A model generated the notes under the pieces. That model did not search any database. It was not told the origin of the DNA and saw only the letters and a program-made list of their open reading frames with translations. A program made the translations under genes and the position numbers. A DNA stretch of 46,396 bases from Acidimicrobiales bacterium (GTDB taxonomy: Bacteria > Actinomycetota > Acidimicrobiia > Acidimicrobiales > RAAP-2), in assembly GCA_017883065.1 (NCBI GenBank), contig JADGOG010000006.1:1-46396 (forward strand). Reading direction: 5' to 3'. Numbering within the stretch: position 1 is the stretch's first letter; each line of letters starts with the position of its first letter. Shown piece after piece: positions 16,036 to 23,489 of this stretch.

Positions 16036-18198
16036 ATGACCGACGAGGTGACCGTCACTCTGGCCAGGGTGGCCGAGTCCCTGCCCGGAGGCGGTGAGTC
16101 GCGCCAGGGCCAGCGCACCATGGCGCAAGCGGTGGGACGCTCCATCGCCGAAGGTCGGCATCTGGTGGTCCAGGCCGGCACCGGTACGGGCAAGTCGCTG
16201 GCCTATCTCATCCCCGCCGCCCTCTCCGGCCAGCGGGTGGTGGTGGCCACCGCCACCAAGGCCTTGCAGGATCAGCTGGCCACCCACGACCTGCCACTGG
16301 TGGCCCAGGCGCTCGACACCGAGCTCTCCTTCGCCGTGCTCAAGGGCCGGAGCAACTACGTCTGCCGACAGCGGGTCTCCGAGGTGGGAGGCAAAGGCGA
16401 GCAGCTCTCGCTGCCCGGAGGCGGCGGCGGTGCCGGCCCGTTGGAAGCTGCCGGAGCCGAACCACCGGATGCTGACGACCCGCTCACGCCCAACGGTGCC
16501 GCAGCGGGGGTGGTCGAGGATCCGGTCGAGACGGGGCGGCTCGGGGACCAGGTCCGGCGGCTGGTCCGCTGGGCCGGGGACACCACCACCGGAGACCGGG
16601 CCGAGCTGGACTTCGAACCGCACTTCCGGGCCTGGGCCATGGTGTCGACCACCGCCCGGGAGTGCCCGGGAGCGTTCCGGTGCCCCTCGGGTCGCGAGTG
16701 CTTCGCCGAGGATGCGCGGGCTCGGGCGGCCGAAGCCGACGTGGTGGTGGTCAACACCCACCTCTACGGTGCCCACCTGGCCAGCGGCGGCGCTGTTCTC
16801 CCCCCGCACCAGATCGTCGTCTTCGACGAGGCCCACGAGGTCGAAGAGGTGATGACCGACAGCCTCGGCGTGGACATCGGGCCCGGACGGTTCCGGGCCC
16901 TGGCCGCCTCGGCCCGGCCGCACCTCGACCCCGGGGCCCCCGGGGCGCTCGACGCGGTCGACGCCGTCTCCGACCTCGGGGAGATGCTCAACCGGGCCCT
17001 CCGACCCCTCAGTGGCCGGCGGGTCCCGCACGGCGCACTGGCTCCCGACCGCGGAGACGGTGCCGGCGGGCACGACAGCGCGGACGTGACCGGCCCCGGT
17101 GGCCGGGCCGAGCCCCTCGGGCTCGAACTCGGGCTGGACGCGCCCACGCCGACCCCACCGGCTCCGGCACCTGGCCGTGCCGATCCCGACCTCGGGCAGG
17201 TACTCGGCCTGGCCACCGGTCGCGTCGGCCGTCTGGTGGACGGCCTGCGCCGGGCCGAACGGGATGCGGGCGACGACGAGTCGTCGGCCTCACGGTCGAG
17301 ACGGGACCGGGTCCTGTTGGCGGCCGGCCACCTGGCCGCCGACCTGGCCCGGGTGGCCACACTGGACGACGACGAGGTGGCCTGGGTGGACAGCGGCACC
17401 CGCGCCCCCAGCCTCCGGGTCTCGCCCATCGACGTCGGCCCCATCCTGTCCGAGCAGCTGTGGGGCACAGTCACCGGAATCCTCACCTCGGCCACCGTGC
17501 CCATCGGCCTGAACGAGCGGCTGGGTCTGCCTCCCGACGGCGTGGAGACGCTGGACGTGGGCAGCCCGTTCGACTACCGGGAGCACGCCATGTTGTACGT
17601 GGCCAGCTCCCTCCCCGACCGCCGCCGCCCCGAGTCCGAGCCCGCGCTCCACGGCGAGCTCGAGGCCCTGATCACCGCGGCAGGCGGCCGCACCCTCGCC
17701 CTGTTCACCAGCTGGCGTTCGATGAACGCCGCGCTCGACGCCCTCCGGGACCGGCTGCCATTCCCGCTGCTCTCCCAGTCCGATCTGCCCAAGCCGGCGC
17801 TGGTGGAAGCCTTCCGGGAGGACGAGTCCGCTTGCCTCTTCGCCACCCTTGGATTCTGGCAGGGGGTGGACATCCCGGGGCGCACCCTGTCCCTGGTGAC
17901 CATCGATCGGATCCCGTTCCCCCGACCCGACGAGCCGGTGCTCGAGGCGCGTCGGGAGCGCGCCGGGTCCGGGGCCTTCAGCACGGTGGACCTGCCCCGG
18001 GCGGGGACGTTGCTGGCCCAGGGCGCCGGGCGTCTGATCCGATCGAGCCAGGACCGTGGCGTGGTCGCCGTGCTGGACAGCCGACTGGCCACCGCCCGGT
18101 ACCGGGGTGCGCTGCTGGCCCGGGTCCCTCCGATGAAGCGTTCGGTGGACCGCTCCGAGGTGGAGAGGTTCCTTCGGCACATCACCGCAGAGGGCTGA
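16036..18198 (+). CDS. DinG/XPD-family iron-sulfur DNA helicase
   Basis: This 720-residue superfamily 2 helicase has Walker A at 47-54 (AGTGTGKS), motif Ia VATATKALQDQL, and the DEAH Walker B near 264 (VVFDEAHEVEEV). The C-terminal helicase signatures are LFTSWRSMNAALDAL, WQGVDIPGRTLSLVTIDRIP and QGAGRLIRSSQDRG. Four cysteines (Cys110, Cys210, Cys216, Cys222) between Walker A and B match the 4Fe-4S cluster of XPD/DinG enzymes. There is no N-terminal exonuclease domain. Two low-complexity Gly/Pro/Asp-rich insertions (about 127-165 and 335-385) enlarge it. It probably unwinds 5'-3' at stalled forks or R-loops. It stands alone on the plus strand, convergent with era. Confidence 0.93.
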   Translation: MTDEVTVTLARVAESLPGGGESRQGQRTMAQAVGRSIAEGRHLVVQAGTGTGKSLAYLIPAALSGQRVVVATATKALQDQLATHDLPLVAQALDTELSFAVLKGRSNYVCRQRVSEVGGKGEQLSLPGGGGGAGPLEAAGAEPPDADDPLTPNGAAAGVVEDPVETGRLGDQVRRLVRWAGDTTTGDRAELDFEPHFRAWAMVSTTARECPGAFRCPSGRECFAEDARARAAEADVVVVNTHLYGAHLASGGAVLPPHQIVVFDEAHEVEEVMTDSLGVDIGPGRFRALAASARPHLDPGAPGALDAVDAVSDLGEMLNRALRPLSGRRVPHGALAPDRGDGAGGHDSADVTGPGGRAEPLGLELGLDAPTPTPPAPAPGRADPDLGQVLGLATGRVGRLVDGLRRAERDAGDDESSASRSRRDRVLLAAGHLAADLARVATLDDDEVAWVDSGTRAPSLRVSPIDVGPILSEQLWGTVTGILTSATVPIGLNERLGLPPDGVETLDVGSPFDYREHAMLYVASSLPDRRRPESEPALHGELEALITAAGGRTLALFTSWRSMNAALDALRDRLPFPLLSQSDLPKPALVEAFREDESACLFATLGFWQGVDIPGRTLSLVTIDRIPFPRPDEPVLEARRERAGSGAFSTVDLPRAGTLLAQGAGRLIRSSQDRGVVAVLDSRLATARYRGALLARVPPMKRSVDRSEVERFLRHITAEG

Positions 18199-18237
18199 GA
18201 CCGAGGCGGCCGCCGAGGTCCCCCACGCCGCGGTGGC

Positions 18238-18255
18238 ACTCCCGTCCTCGGGAGT
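18238..18255. terminator. Bidirectional hairpin between helicase and era
   Basis: ACTCCCG-TCCT-CGGGAGT is a perfect 7-bp stem with a 4-nt loop, lying between the two convergent stop codons (18198 and 18263). There is no T-tract, but position and stem quality suggest a shared terminator. Confidence 0.55.
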
Positions 18256-18262
18256 CCGGGGT

Positions 18263-19222
18263 TCAGAACCCGAGTCGGTCGAGTGCGTCCTCGCGGTGTT
18301 GCCACCGCTTCTCCACCCGGACGAAGAGTTCGAGGTAGGCGCCCGGCGGCATCTGCTGGCGGACGGCGGTGCCCACCTCCTTGAGGGTGACGCCGCCCTT
18401 GCCGATGACGATGCCCTTCTGGGAGTCGCGCTCCACCAGGATCTCGCAGCGGACGCGCGGCCACTCCCACTCGGTCACCCGGCAGGCGATGCTGTGGGGC
18501 AGCTCGTCCTGGACCCGGTGGAGCAGCTCCTCGCGGACCAGGTCGGCCACCCAAAAGGCCTCGGCCACGTCGGTGACCATCCCCTCGGGGTAGTACCGGG
18601 GTCCCTCCGGCATCCGGGCCACCACGGCGTCGATGAGCACATCCACGCCCTCACCCGAGGTGGCCGACACCGGGAAGTACTCGACGGGAATCGGCGCTCC
18701 GCCGCCGTCTTCGTCGATGGCGGCGATCACGTCGGCCACTGCGGTGAGATGGGTGAGCACGCCGTCACCGCCCACCCGGTCGATCTTGTTCACCACCACC
18801 ATCAAGGTGGGTGAGCCGGCCGCCGGCCCGTCCGCCGCGCCGACCTCCCGTTCGAGGGCCGCGGCGCGGGCCATCGCCCGGACCCGGCGGGCGGACTGGG
18901 CCAGCACCATCCGGTCACCCGGACCCACGGCTCCGGTGGCTTCGACCATGGCCACCACCAGATCCACGTCGTCGAGCGAGGAGGTGGCCGACTCGTTCAT
19001 CCGCTCGCCCAGCGCGGTGCGGGGCTTGTGGAGCCCGGGCGTGTCGACGAAGACCACCTGGACATCGGGGCGGTTGAGCACGCCCCGGATCTGCGACCGG
19101 GTGGTGTTGGGGCGGGGCGAGGTGATCGAGACCTTGGTGCCCACCATGGCGTTGACCAGTGTCGACTTGCCCACGTTGGGACGACCCACCACCGCCACGA
19201 AGCCCGATCGGAATGCGGTCAC
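18263..19222 (-). CDS. era: GTPase Era
   Basis: Era is an essential GTPase that binds 16S rRNA and helps mature the 30S subunit. The 319-residue protein starts at GTG 19222, overlapping the upstream CNNM gene stop (GTGA). G1 is GRPNVGKST near 13-21, G3 is DTPGLHKP, and G4 is NKID. The C-terminal KH domain is VRCEILVERDSQKGIVIGKG. Between G3 and G4 it carries roughly 20-25 extra residues (RAMARAAALEREVGAADGPA) compared with typical Era, a charged loop on the G-domain. A longer in-frame extension to 19390 lies wholly inside the upstream gene and is rejected. It is the last gene of the phoH-ybeY-CNNM-era unit. Confidence 0.95.
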   Translation of the reverse strand: MTAFRSGFVAVVGRPNVGKSTLVNAMVGTKVSITSPRPNTTRSQIRGVLNRPDVQVVFVDTPGLHKPRTALGERMNESATSSLDDVDLVVAMVEATGAVGPGDRMVLAQSARRVRAMARAAALEREVGAADGPAAGSPTLMVVVNKIDRVGGDGVLTHLTAVADVIAAIDEDGGGAPIPVEYFPVSATSGEGVDVLIDAVVARMPEGPRYYPEGMVTDVAEAFWVADLVREELLHRVQDELPHSIACRVTEWEWPRVRCEILVERDSQKGIVIGKGGVTLKEVGTAVRQQMPPGAYLELFVRVEKRWQHREDALDRLGF

Positions 19223-20523
19223 TCCGGCTCCGCACCGGTCGGCGCCACCAGGGGCACGATGCGGACCCGCTCGATACGCCGTCCGGTCACCCGATCCGCC
19301 ACCAGGCGCAACCCGTCCACGGTGACCGACTCGCCGGCCACCGGCACGTGGCCCAGCAGATCGAACACCAGTCCACCCACCGTGTCCCACGCCCCCTCGG
19401 GCAGATCGGCATTGATCAGTTCGTTGATCTCGTCCACGGGCAAGCGGGCGCTGACCCGAAGCTCGCCCGAGCCCAGGCGCTCCACCGGCGCCTCCTCCAC
19501 GTCGAACTCGTCGACGATCTCCCCCACCAGCTCCTCGATGAGGTCCTCGAGGGTGACCAGGCCGGCCGTGCCGCCGTACTCGTTGACCACCACGGCGAGG
19601 TGGAACTTGTGCGCCTGCATCTCCCGCATCAGGTCGGACACCCGCTTGGTCTCCGGCACGAACCGGGCGGCCCGGAGGTGCGATCGCGCCGCATCGGCAC
19701 CCCGGCCGGCGCGAACCGTCCGGATCATGTCCTTCGTGTAGGCGATGCCCACCACGTCGTCGACCTGCTGTTCGACGGCCGGCATCCGGCTGTAGCCCGC
19801 CTCCAGAGCCCGCTCCAGTACCGCCTCGACGGTCTGGTCGGCTCCGACGGTGACCATGTCCGGACGGGGCACCATCACCTCCCGCACCACGGTGTCCCCG
19901 AACTCGATGATCGAGTGGATCAGGGCGCGCTCCTCGGTCTCGATCACGTCGCCCTCCACGGCCACGTCGGCCATGGCCAGCAGCTCGGACTCGGTGACCT
20001 CGGAACCGAGATACTGGCCCTTCTCGCCGATGAGCAGGTTGGCCAGTCCGATCAGGGTCCCGGACACCATCCGCACCGGCCAGAACCTGACGATGGCAGA
20101 CACCACCGGGGCACTGAACAGCGCGGCCCGTTCCGGGTGGTGGACCGCCCAGTTCTTCGGCACCGCCTCGCCCAGCACGAAGATGATCACGATCTCGAAC
20201 ACGGTGGCCGCCACCACGCCCCAGGCCCCGAACCAGTCGGCGGCCAGGATGCCGACCAGGGTGGCCACCACCAGCTGGCAGATCAGGACCATCAAGAGGA
20301 CCGGGTTGAGGAAGCCCTGGGGGTTCTCGGTCAGACGGAGCAGGACCTTGGCTCCACGGCGGCCGTCGTCGACCAGGGCGAGGGCCTTGGCCCGACTGGT
20401 GCGGACCAGGCTGGTCTCGGCCAGGGCCAGCATCGCCGAGACGCCGAGCAGCACCACGACCACGACGAGCAACACCGCGTCGACCCAGGTGAAGGTGCCG
20501 GTGGCGGTGGCGGTTCCGATCAT
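19219..20523 (-). CDS. CNNM/CorC-type hemolysin-family transporter (DUF21 + CBS pair + CorC_HlyC domain)
   Basis: This 434-residue protein has an N-terminal DUF21 domain with about four membrane helices (DAVLLVVVVVLLGVSAMLAL first) and the family motif LGEAVPKNWAV. Two CBS domains follow (about 205-325; VREVMVPRPDMVTV and VVVNEYGGTAGLVTLEDLIE), then a C-terminal CorC_HlyC domain (LRVSARLPVDEINELI...). Relatives mediate or regulate Mg2+/Co2+ efflux; transport by this protein is inferred. The ATG overlaps the ybeY stop (ATGA) and its stop overlaps the era start. The ybeY-CNNM-era order is conserved in many bacteria. Confidence 0.92.
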   Translation of the reverse strand: MIGTATATGTFTWVDAVLLVVVVVLLGVSAMLALAETSLVRTSRAKALALVDDGRRGAKVLLRLTENPQGFLNPVLLMVLICQLVVATLVGILAADWFGAWGVVAATVFEIVIIFVLGEAVPKNWAVHHPERAALFSAPVVSAIVRFWPVRMVSGTLIGLANLLIGEKGQYLGSEVTESELLAMADVAVEGDVIETEERALIHSIIEFGDTVVREVMVPRPDMVTVGADQTVEAVLERALEAGYSRMPAVEQQVDDVVGIAYTKDMIRTVRAGRGADAARSHLRAARFVPETKRVSDLMREMQAHKFHLAVVVNEYGGTAGLVTLEDLIEELVGEIVDEFDVEEAPVERLGSGELRVSARLPVDEINELINADLPEGAWDTVGGLVFDLLGHVPVAGESVTVDGLRLVADRVTGRRIERVRIVPLVAPTGAEPE

Positions 20524-21053
20524 TGGGTCGCCCGGTAGAACCGAGACAACAGCTGCTGCTCTCGCTGCTCCATCCTCTCGGCCTCCCCGTCCAGCTCGTG
20601 GTCCATCCCGAGCAGGTGGAGGATCCCGTGGACCACCAAGAGCGCGAGCTCGTCGTCCACGCTGACCCCGTGGTCGGCGGCGTTGCGGGCGGCCACCGCC
20701 GGGCAGATCACCACGTCCCCCAGCAGCACCAGGCGACCGGTGTCCGCCTCGATCGACCCAGGTCCGGTGCCGCCTTCGTCCGGCGACCGGCCGCTGCGGT
20801 CCGCCTCGTCCTCGATGGGGAAGGAGAGCACGTCGGTGGGCCCTTCCTTGTCGAGGAAGCGCTCATTCAGCGAGGCGATGGTCACCTCGTCCACGAACAG
20901 GAGCGAGACCTCGGTCTCGCTGACGATCCCCTCGGCCTCGAGGACCGACCGGGCCAGCGCCGACCAACGGTCGACCGAGATCGGGAGGTCCGCCTGCTCG
21001 TCGGCGGCGTAGACGTCAAGGCTCAATGCGGCCGTCCGGCGTCCGGCGCTCAT
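20520..21053 (-). CDS. ybeY: Endoribonuclease YbeY (rRNA maturation)
   Basis: YbeY is a zinc-dependent RNase acting in 16S rRNA 3'-end maturation and ribosome quality control. This 177-residue protein has the family signature LNERFLDKEGPTDVLSFP and the metal site HGILHLLGMDHELDGEAERM (H-x3-H-x5-H). The segment at about 83-105 (ADRSGRSPDEGGTGPGSIEA) is a longer, low-complexity version of the usual loop. ATG 21053 lies 38 nt inside phoH; TTG 21026, closer to the phoH stop, is an alternative start. Downstream it is coupled to the CNNM gene. Confidence 0.94.
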   Translation of the reverse strand: MSAGRRTAALSLDVYAADEQADLPISVDRWSALARSVLEAEGIVSETEVSLLFVDEVTIASLNERFLDKEGPTDVLSFPIEDEADRSGRSPDEGGTGPGSIEADTGRLVLLGDVVICPAVAARNAADHGVSVDDELALLVVHGILHLLGMDHELDGEAERMEQREQQLLSRFYRATQ

Positions 21054-21978
21054 AGGCGGCCACGATGTCGGCCACGATGCGATGTCGCACCACGTCGCGT
21101 TGGTTCAGATGGATGAAGGCGAGGTCGGGGATGCCGGACAGCACCGGCTCGAGGCCGACCAGGCCCGAACGGCCGCCGGGGATGTCGATCTGGGTGATGT
21201 CACCGGTGATCACCGCCTTGGAGCCGAAGCCGATGCGGGTGAGGAACATCTTCATCTGCTCGGGACTGGTGTTCTGGGCCTCATCGAGGATGATGAAGCT
21301 GTTGTTGAGGGTGCGTCCGCGCATGAAGGCCAGGGGGGCCACCTCGACCGCTCCCCGGTCGATGAGCCGCTGGGCCCCTTCCGGCTCGAGCAGGTCGTGG
21401 AGCGCGTCGTAGAGGGGGCGGAGGTAGGGGTCGACCTTGGCCATCAGGTCCCCGGGGAGGAAGCCCAGGCGCTCGCCGGCCTCGACCGCTGGACGGGTCA
21501 GGATGATCCGGTTGACCTGGCGGGCCTGGAGCGCCTGGACGGCCAGCGCCACCGCCAGGTACGACTTTCCGGTGCCGGCGGGGCCGATGCCGAAGGTCAC
21601 GATGTTGGAGGCGATGGCGTCCGCGTACTGCTTCTGCCCGCCCGTCTTCGGACGCACCGCACGGCCGCGGGAGGACCGGAGGAGCTCGGCGGTGAGGACC
21701 TGGGAGGGTCGCACGTCGTCGTGCAGCATGTCGATGGACCGGTTGACCTGCACCGCGTCGAGACCCTGTCCGGACTCGAGCAGGATGATCAGCTCCTCGA
21801 AGAGCGAGGCCACCCGCTGGGCACGATCCCCCTCGAGCGAGATCTCGTTGCCACGCACGGTGATGCGGACATCGTCGAACGCCCCTTCCACCAGGCGCAG
21901 CAGTTCATCGCGCGGGCCCAGCAGGCCGGCCATGAGGTGGTTACCGGGAACGAGAATTTTGACCTGGGTGCCTGCCAC
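21016..21978 (-). CDS. phoH: PhoH-like ATPase
   Basis: This 320-residue protein has an N-terminal KH-like segment (LVEGAFDDVRITVRGNEISL) followed by the PhoH P-loop domain. Walker A is GIGPAGTGKSYLA (near 132-144), Walker B FIILDEAQNTSPEQMKMF, and sensor-like sequences are VITGDITQIDIP and FIHLNQRDVVRH. PhoH proteins are RNA-linked ATPases/helicase-like enzymes, usually encoded immediately before ybeY as here, suggesting joint work in RNA metabolism. It starts at GTG 21978, 78 nt after the HIT gene; TAGGGT about 16 nt before the start could be a separate promoter. Confidence 0.92.
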   Translation of the reverse strand: MAGTQVKILVPGNHLMAGLLGPRDELLRLVEGAFDDVRITVRGNEISLEGDRAQRVASLFEELIILLESGQGLDAVQVNRSIDMLHDDVRPSQVLTAELLRSSRGRAVRPKTGGQKQYADAIASNIVTFGIGPAGTGKSYLAVALAVQALQARQVNRIILTRPAVEAGERLGFLPGDLMAKVDPYLRPLYDALHDLLEPEGAQRLIDRGAVEVAPLAFMRGRTLNNSFIILDEAQNTSPEQMKMFLTRIGFGSKAVITGDITQIDIPGGRSGLVGLEPVLSGIPDLAFIHLNQRDVVRHRIVADIVAAYERRTPDGRIEP

Positions 21979-22056
21979 GTGCGTTCTGACCTTGACCCTA
22001 CCAGCGGTCCGGCCACCGCGATCCGGATCGACGGTGGGGACCCGGGTCGGAAGGGC

Positions 22057-22407
22057 TCAGCCGGGTGGCCAGCCGAGAGAGCGTCCGCCGAGCACGTGGA
22101 GGTGGAGGTGGTCCACCGAGTTGAGGGCGTCGGGTCCCACGTTGAACACCAGTCGGTAGCCGCGGTCCTCGCCACCGATCCCCTCGCTGTCCGCCACGGC
22201 CTTGGCCGCGGCGAGGAGGGCGGCCACCTCGACGGCGTCCTGCTCGGTCACCGCTGACGCGCTGGTGATGTGCCGCTTGGGCACCACCAACACGTGGACA
22301 GGTGCCTGGGGCTCGATGTCCCGGAAGGCGACCGTGTGCTCGTCGGTCCGCACCACGGAGGCGGGAACGTCGCCGGCCACGATGCCGCAGAACAGGCAGT
22401 CAGCCAC
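22057..22407 (-). CDS. HIT-family nucleotide-binding hydrolase
   Basis: This 116-residue histidine triad protein begins with the zinc-type N-terminus CLFCGIVAGDVPAS and has VLVVPKRHITSASAV in the middle. It ends with the active-site motif H-L-H-L-H-V (HLHLHVLGG), whose central His would form a nucleotidyl intermediate. HIT (HinT-like) enzymes hydrolyse nucleoside phosphoramidates or aminoacyl-adenylates. The GTG lies 6 nt after the HTH gene, indicating co-transcription. The HIT gene next to phoH-ybeY is a common arrangement. Confidence 0.93.
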   Translation of the reverse strand: MADCLFCGIVAGDVPASVVRTDEHTVAFRDIEPQAPVHVLVVPKRHITSASAVTEQDAVEVAALLAAAKAVADSEGIGGEDRGYRLVFNVGPDALNSVDHLHLHVLGGRSLGWPPG

Positions 22408-22413
22408 CTGGGC

Positions 22414-22686
22414 TCAGCCGGCCTCGGACGAGGCGACCTCGTGGATGGCCACCGCGGGACGGCCGTTGTTCCCTTTCACCTCGGGATAGAGATGTTCGAG
22501 GCTGCCCGGTGCGATCCGACTGGCCGCGATGAACCTGTCGACGTCGGTCTGTTGGATGCGGATGACCCGGCCGAACTTGTAGGCGACCAGGTCGCCCTCG
22601 TCGATGAAGCGGTAGAGGCTGCGCAGGGTGACGCCCAGGCGCTCGGACGCCTCCTTGGTGCTCAACCAGGTGATCGGCTCGGTCAT
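22414..22686 (-). CDS. Small excisionase/MerR-type helix-turn-helix DNA-binding protein
   Basis: This 90-residue protein starts at ATG 22686 (MTEPITWLSTKEASERLGV). Residues 7-55 form a winged-helix excisionase-type fold: WLSTKEASERLGVTLRSLYR (helix-turn-helix), then IDEGDLVAYKFGRVIRIQQT (wing) and DVDRFIAASRI. The C-terminal 35 residues are unrelated to the fold and probably flexible. The longer ORF to 22767 overlaps the bldD-like gene and is not favoured. It lies 19 nt after the bldD-like gene and 6 nt before the HIT gene. With no phage integrase nearby it is more likely a small transcription factor (BldC-like in size and fold) than a true excisionase. Confidence 0.85.
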   Translation of the reverse strand: MTEPITWLSTKEASERLGVTLRSLYRFIDEGDLVAYKFGRVIRIQQTDVDRFIAASRIAPGSLEHLYPEVKGNNGRPAVAIHEVASSEAG

Positions 22687-22705
22687 CGGGACCCCCTGCC
22701 GGCCA

Positions 22706-23302
22706 TCAGACGTTGACGAGGAGCCCGAGTTCATCCAGACGCGATCCCATACTGTCCGGAGTGACACCGAACAGGCAGGCGATGGCTCGAACGTCCTCGG
22801 CCCGGATGGTGATCATGCGACCGTTGAAGTCCTGACGGTGCACCTGGATCATGCTGAGGAACCGGCGGAGCAGATCCCGCTCGGGTCCGCTCACCGTGTG
22901 CAGCTTGGTCAGGTCGATGGCCACCTTGTCGGAGACGGTCCCCGCCTGGATGGCACGACGGGCGTTGAGCGGGGTGACCACGTCGCTGCTGCCGTTCGAC
23001 CCCCAGCGGGTGACGGCCACGTCGTCGGGCGGGAGCAGCTGGTCCACGGGCACGTCGTAGAGCTTGGCCAGTCGCTGCAGGCGGGGGACCGAAATGGCCC
23101 GCTCACCACGCTCGTAGGCACCGAGCACGGACGCCTTGAACTCCTGTTCGGACATGGCCTCGACCGCCTGGAGCGAAAGCCGCATCTGTTTGCGCATGGT
23201 CCGCAGCCGTGCACCGACGGCACGGGCATAGGCGATGCGTGCCGTCTCCTCCTGCTCGTCGTCGTCGTCGAGGATCTCCGCGCCATTATTGACCACTGCC
23301 AT
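22706..23302 (-). CDS. BldD-like transcriptional regulator with cyclic-di-GMP-binding signature
   Basis: This 198-residue protein starts at ATG 23302, with GGAGG 5 nt upstream; GTG 23308 overlaps the Shine-Dalgarno and is rejected. An acidic N-terminus (DDDDEQEE) is followed by a Cro/C1-type helix-turn-helix at about 26-88 (LRTMRKQMRLSLQAVEAMSE, VLGAYERGERAISVPRLQRL). After a linker, residues 138-198 match the BldD C-terminal domain. It carries Arg156-x-Asp158-x8-Arg167-x2-Asp170, the same four residues and spacing as the RGD-x8-RQDD motif that binds cyclic-di-GMP in Streptomyces BldD. The motif reads RQD...RAED here. It probably represses target genes as a c-di-GMP-bound dimer. It heads bldD-HTH-HIT-phoH. 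Confidence 0.88.
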   Translation of the reverse strand: MAVVNNGAEILDDDDEQEETARIAYARAVGARLRTMRKQMRLSLQAVEAMSEQEFKASVLGAYERGERAISVPRLQRLAKLYDVPVDQLLPPDDVAVTRWGSNGSSDVVTPLNARRAIQAGTVSDKVAIDLTKLHTVSGPERDLLRRFLSMIQVHRQDFNGRMITIRAEDVRAIACLFGVTPDSMGSRLDELGLLVNV

Positions 23303-23307
23303 GTGCA

Positions 23308-23312
23308 CCTCC
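23308..23312 (-). promoter_or_regulatory. Shine-Dalgarno deciding the bldD-like start
   Basis: GGAGG on the minus strand ends 5 nt before ATG 23302. It selects that ATG over the GTG two codons upstream. Most transcription-unit heads in this window lack such a site. Confidence 0.6.
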
Positions 23313-23489
23313 GCTGATCTGCACCGATTGCCCCATTAGCCCCGGCTCTGCCCTGTGATGCAGGCGCACACTCAGTACCGACGACCCCTGAGGGAGTCAC
23401 ACTCAGCTCCGGTCGACCCCGGTAAAGGATCGCCGGCCTCCTAGAAGGAGCACCCTGCCACTAGGTGTAGTTTTGCTCACGGAGCGTGG

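Noticed and set aside
14977-17073. 698-codon minus-strand open frame opposite TauE/SafE and helicase genes
   Set aside because: Spans two well-supported plus-strand genes and their promoters; composition is Gly/His/Arg-rich with no domain.
19159-20538. 459-codon plus-strand open frame opposite the CNNM gene
   Set aside because: His/Gln/Gly-rich antisense shadow without motifs.
22414-22686. Phage excisionase marking a prophage
   Set aside because: No integrase, attachment repeats or phage genes; the HTH gene is embedded in a housekeeping operon.
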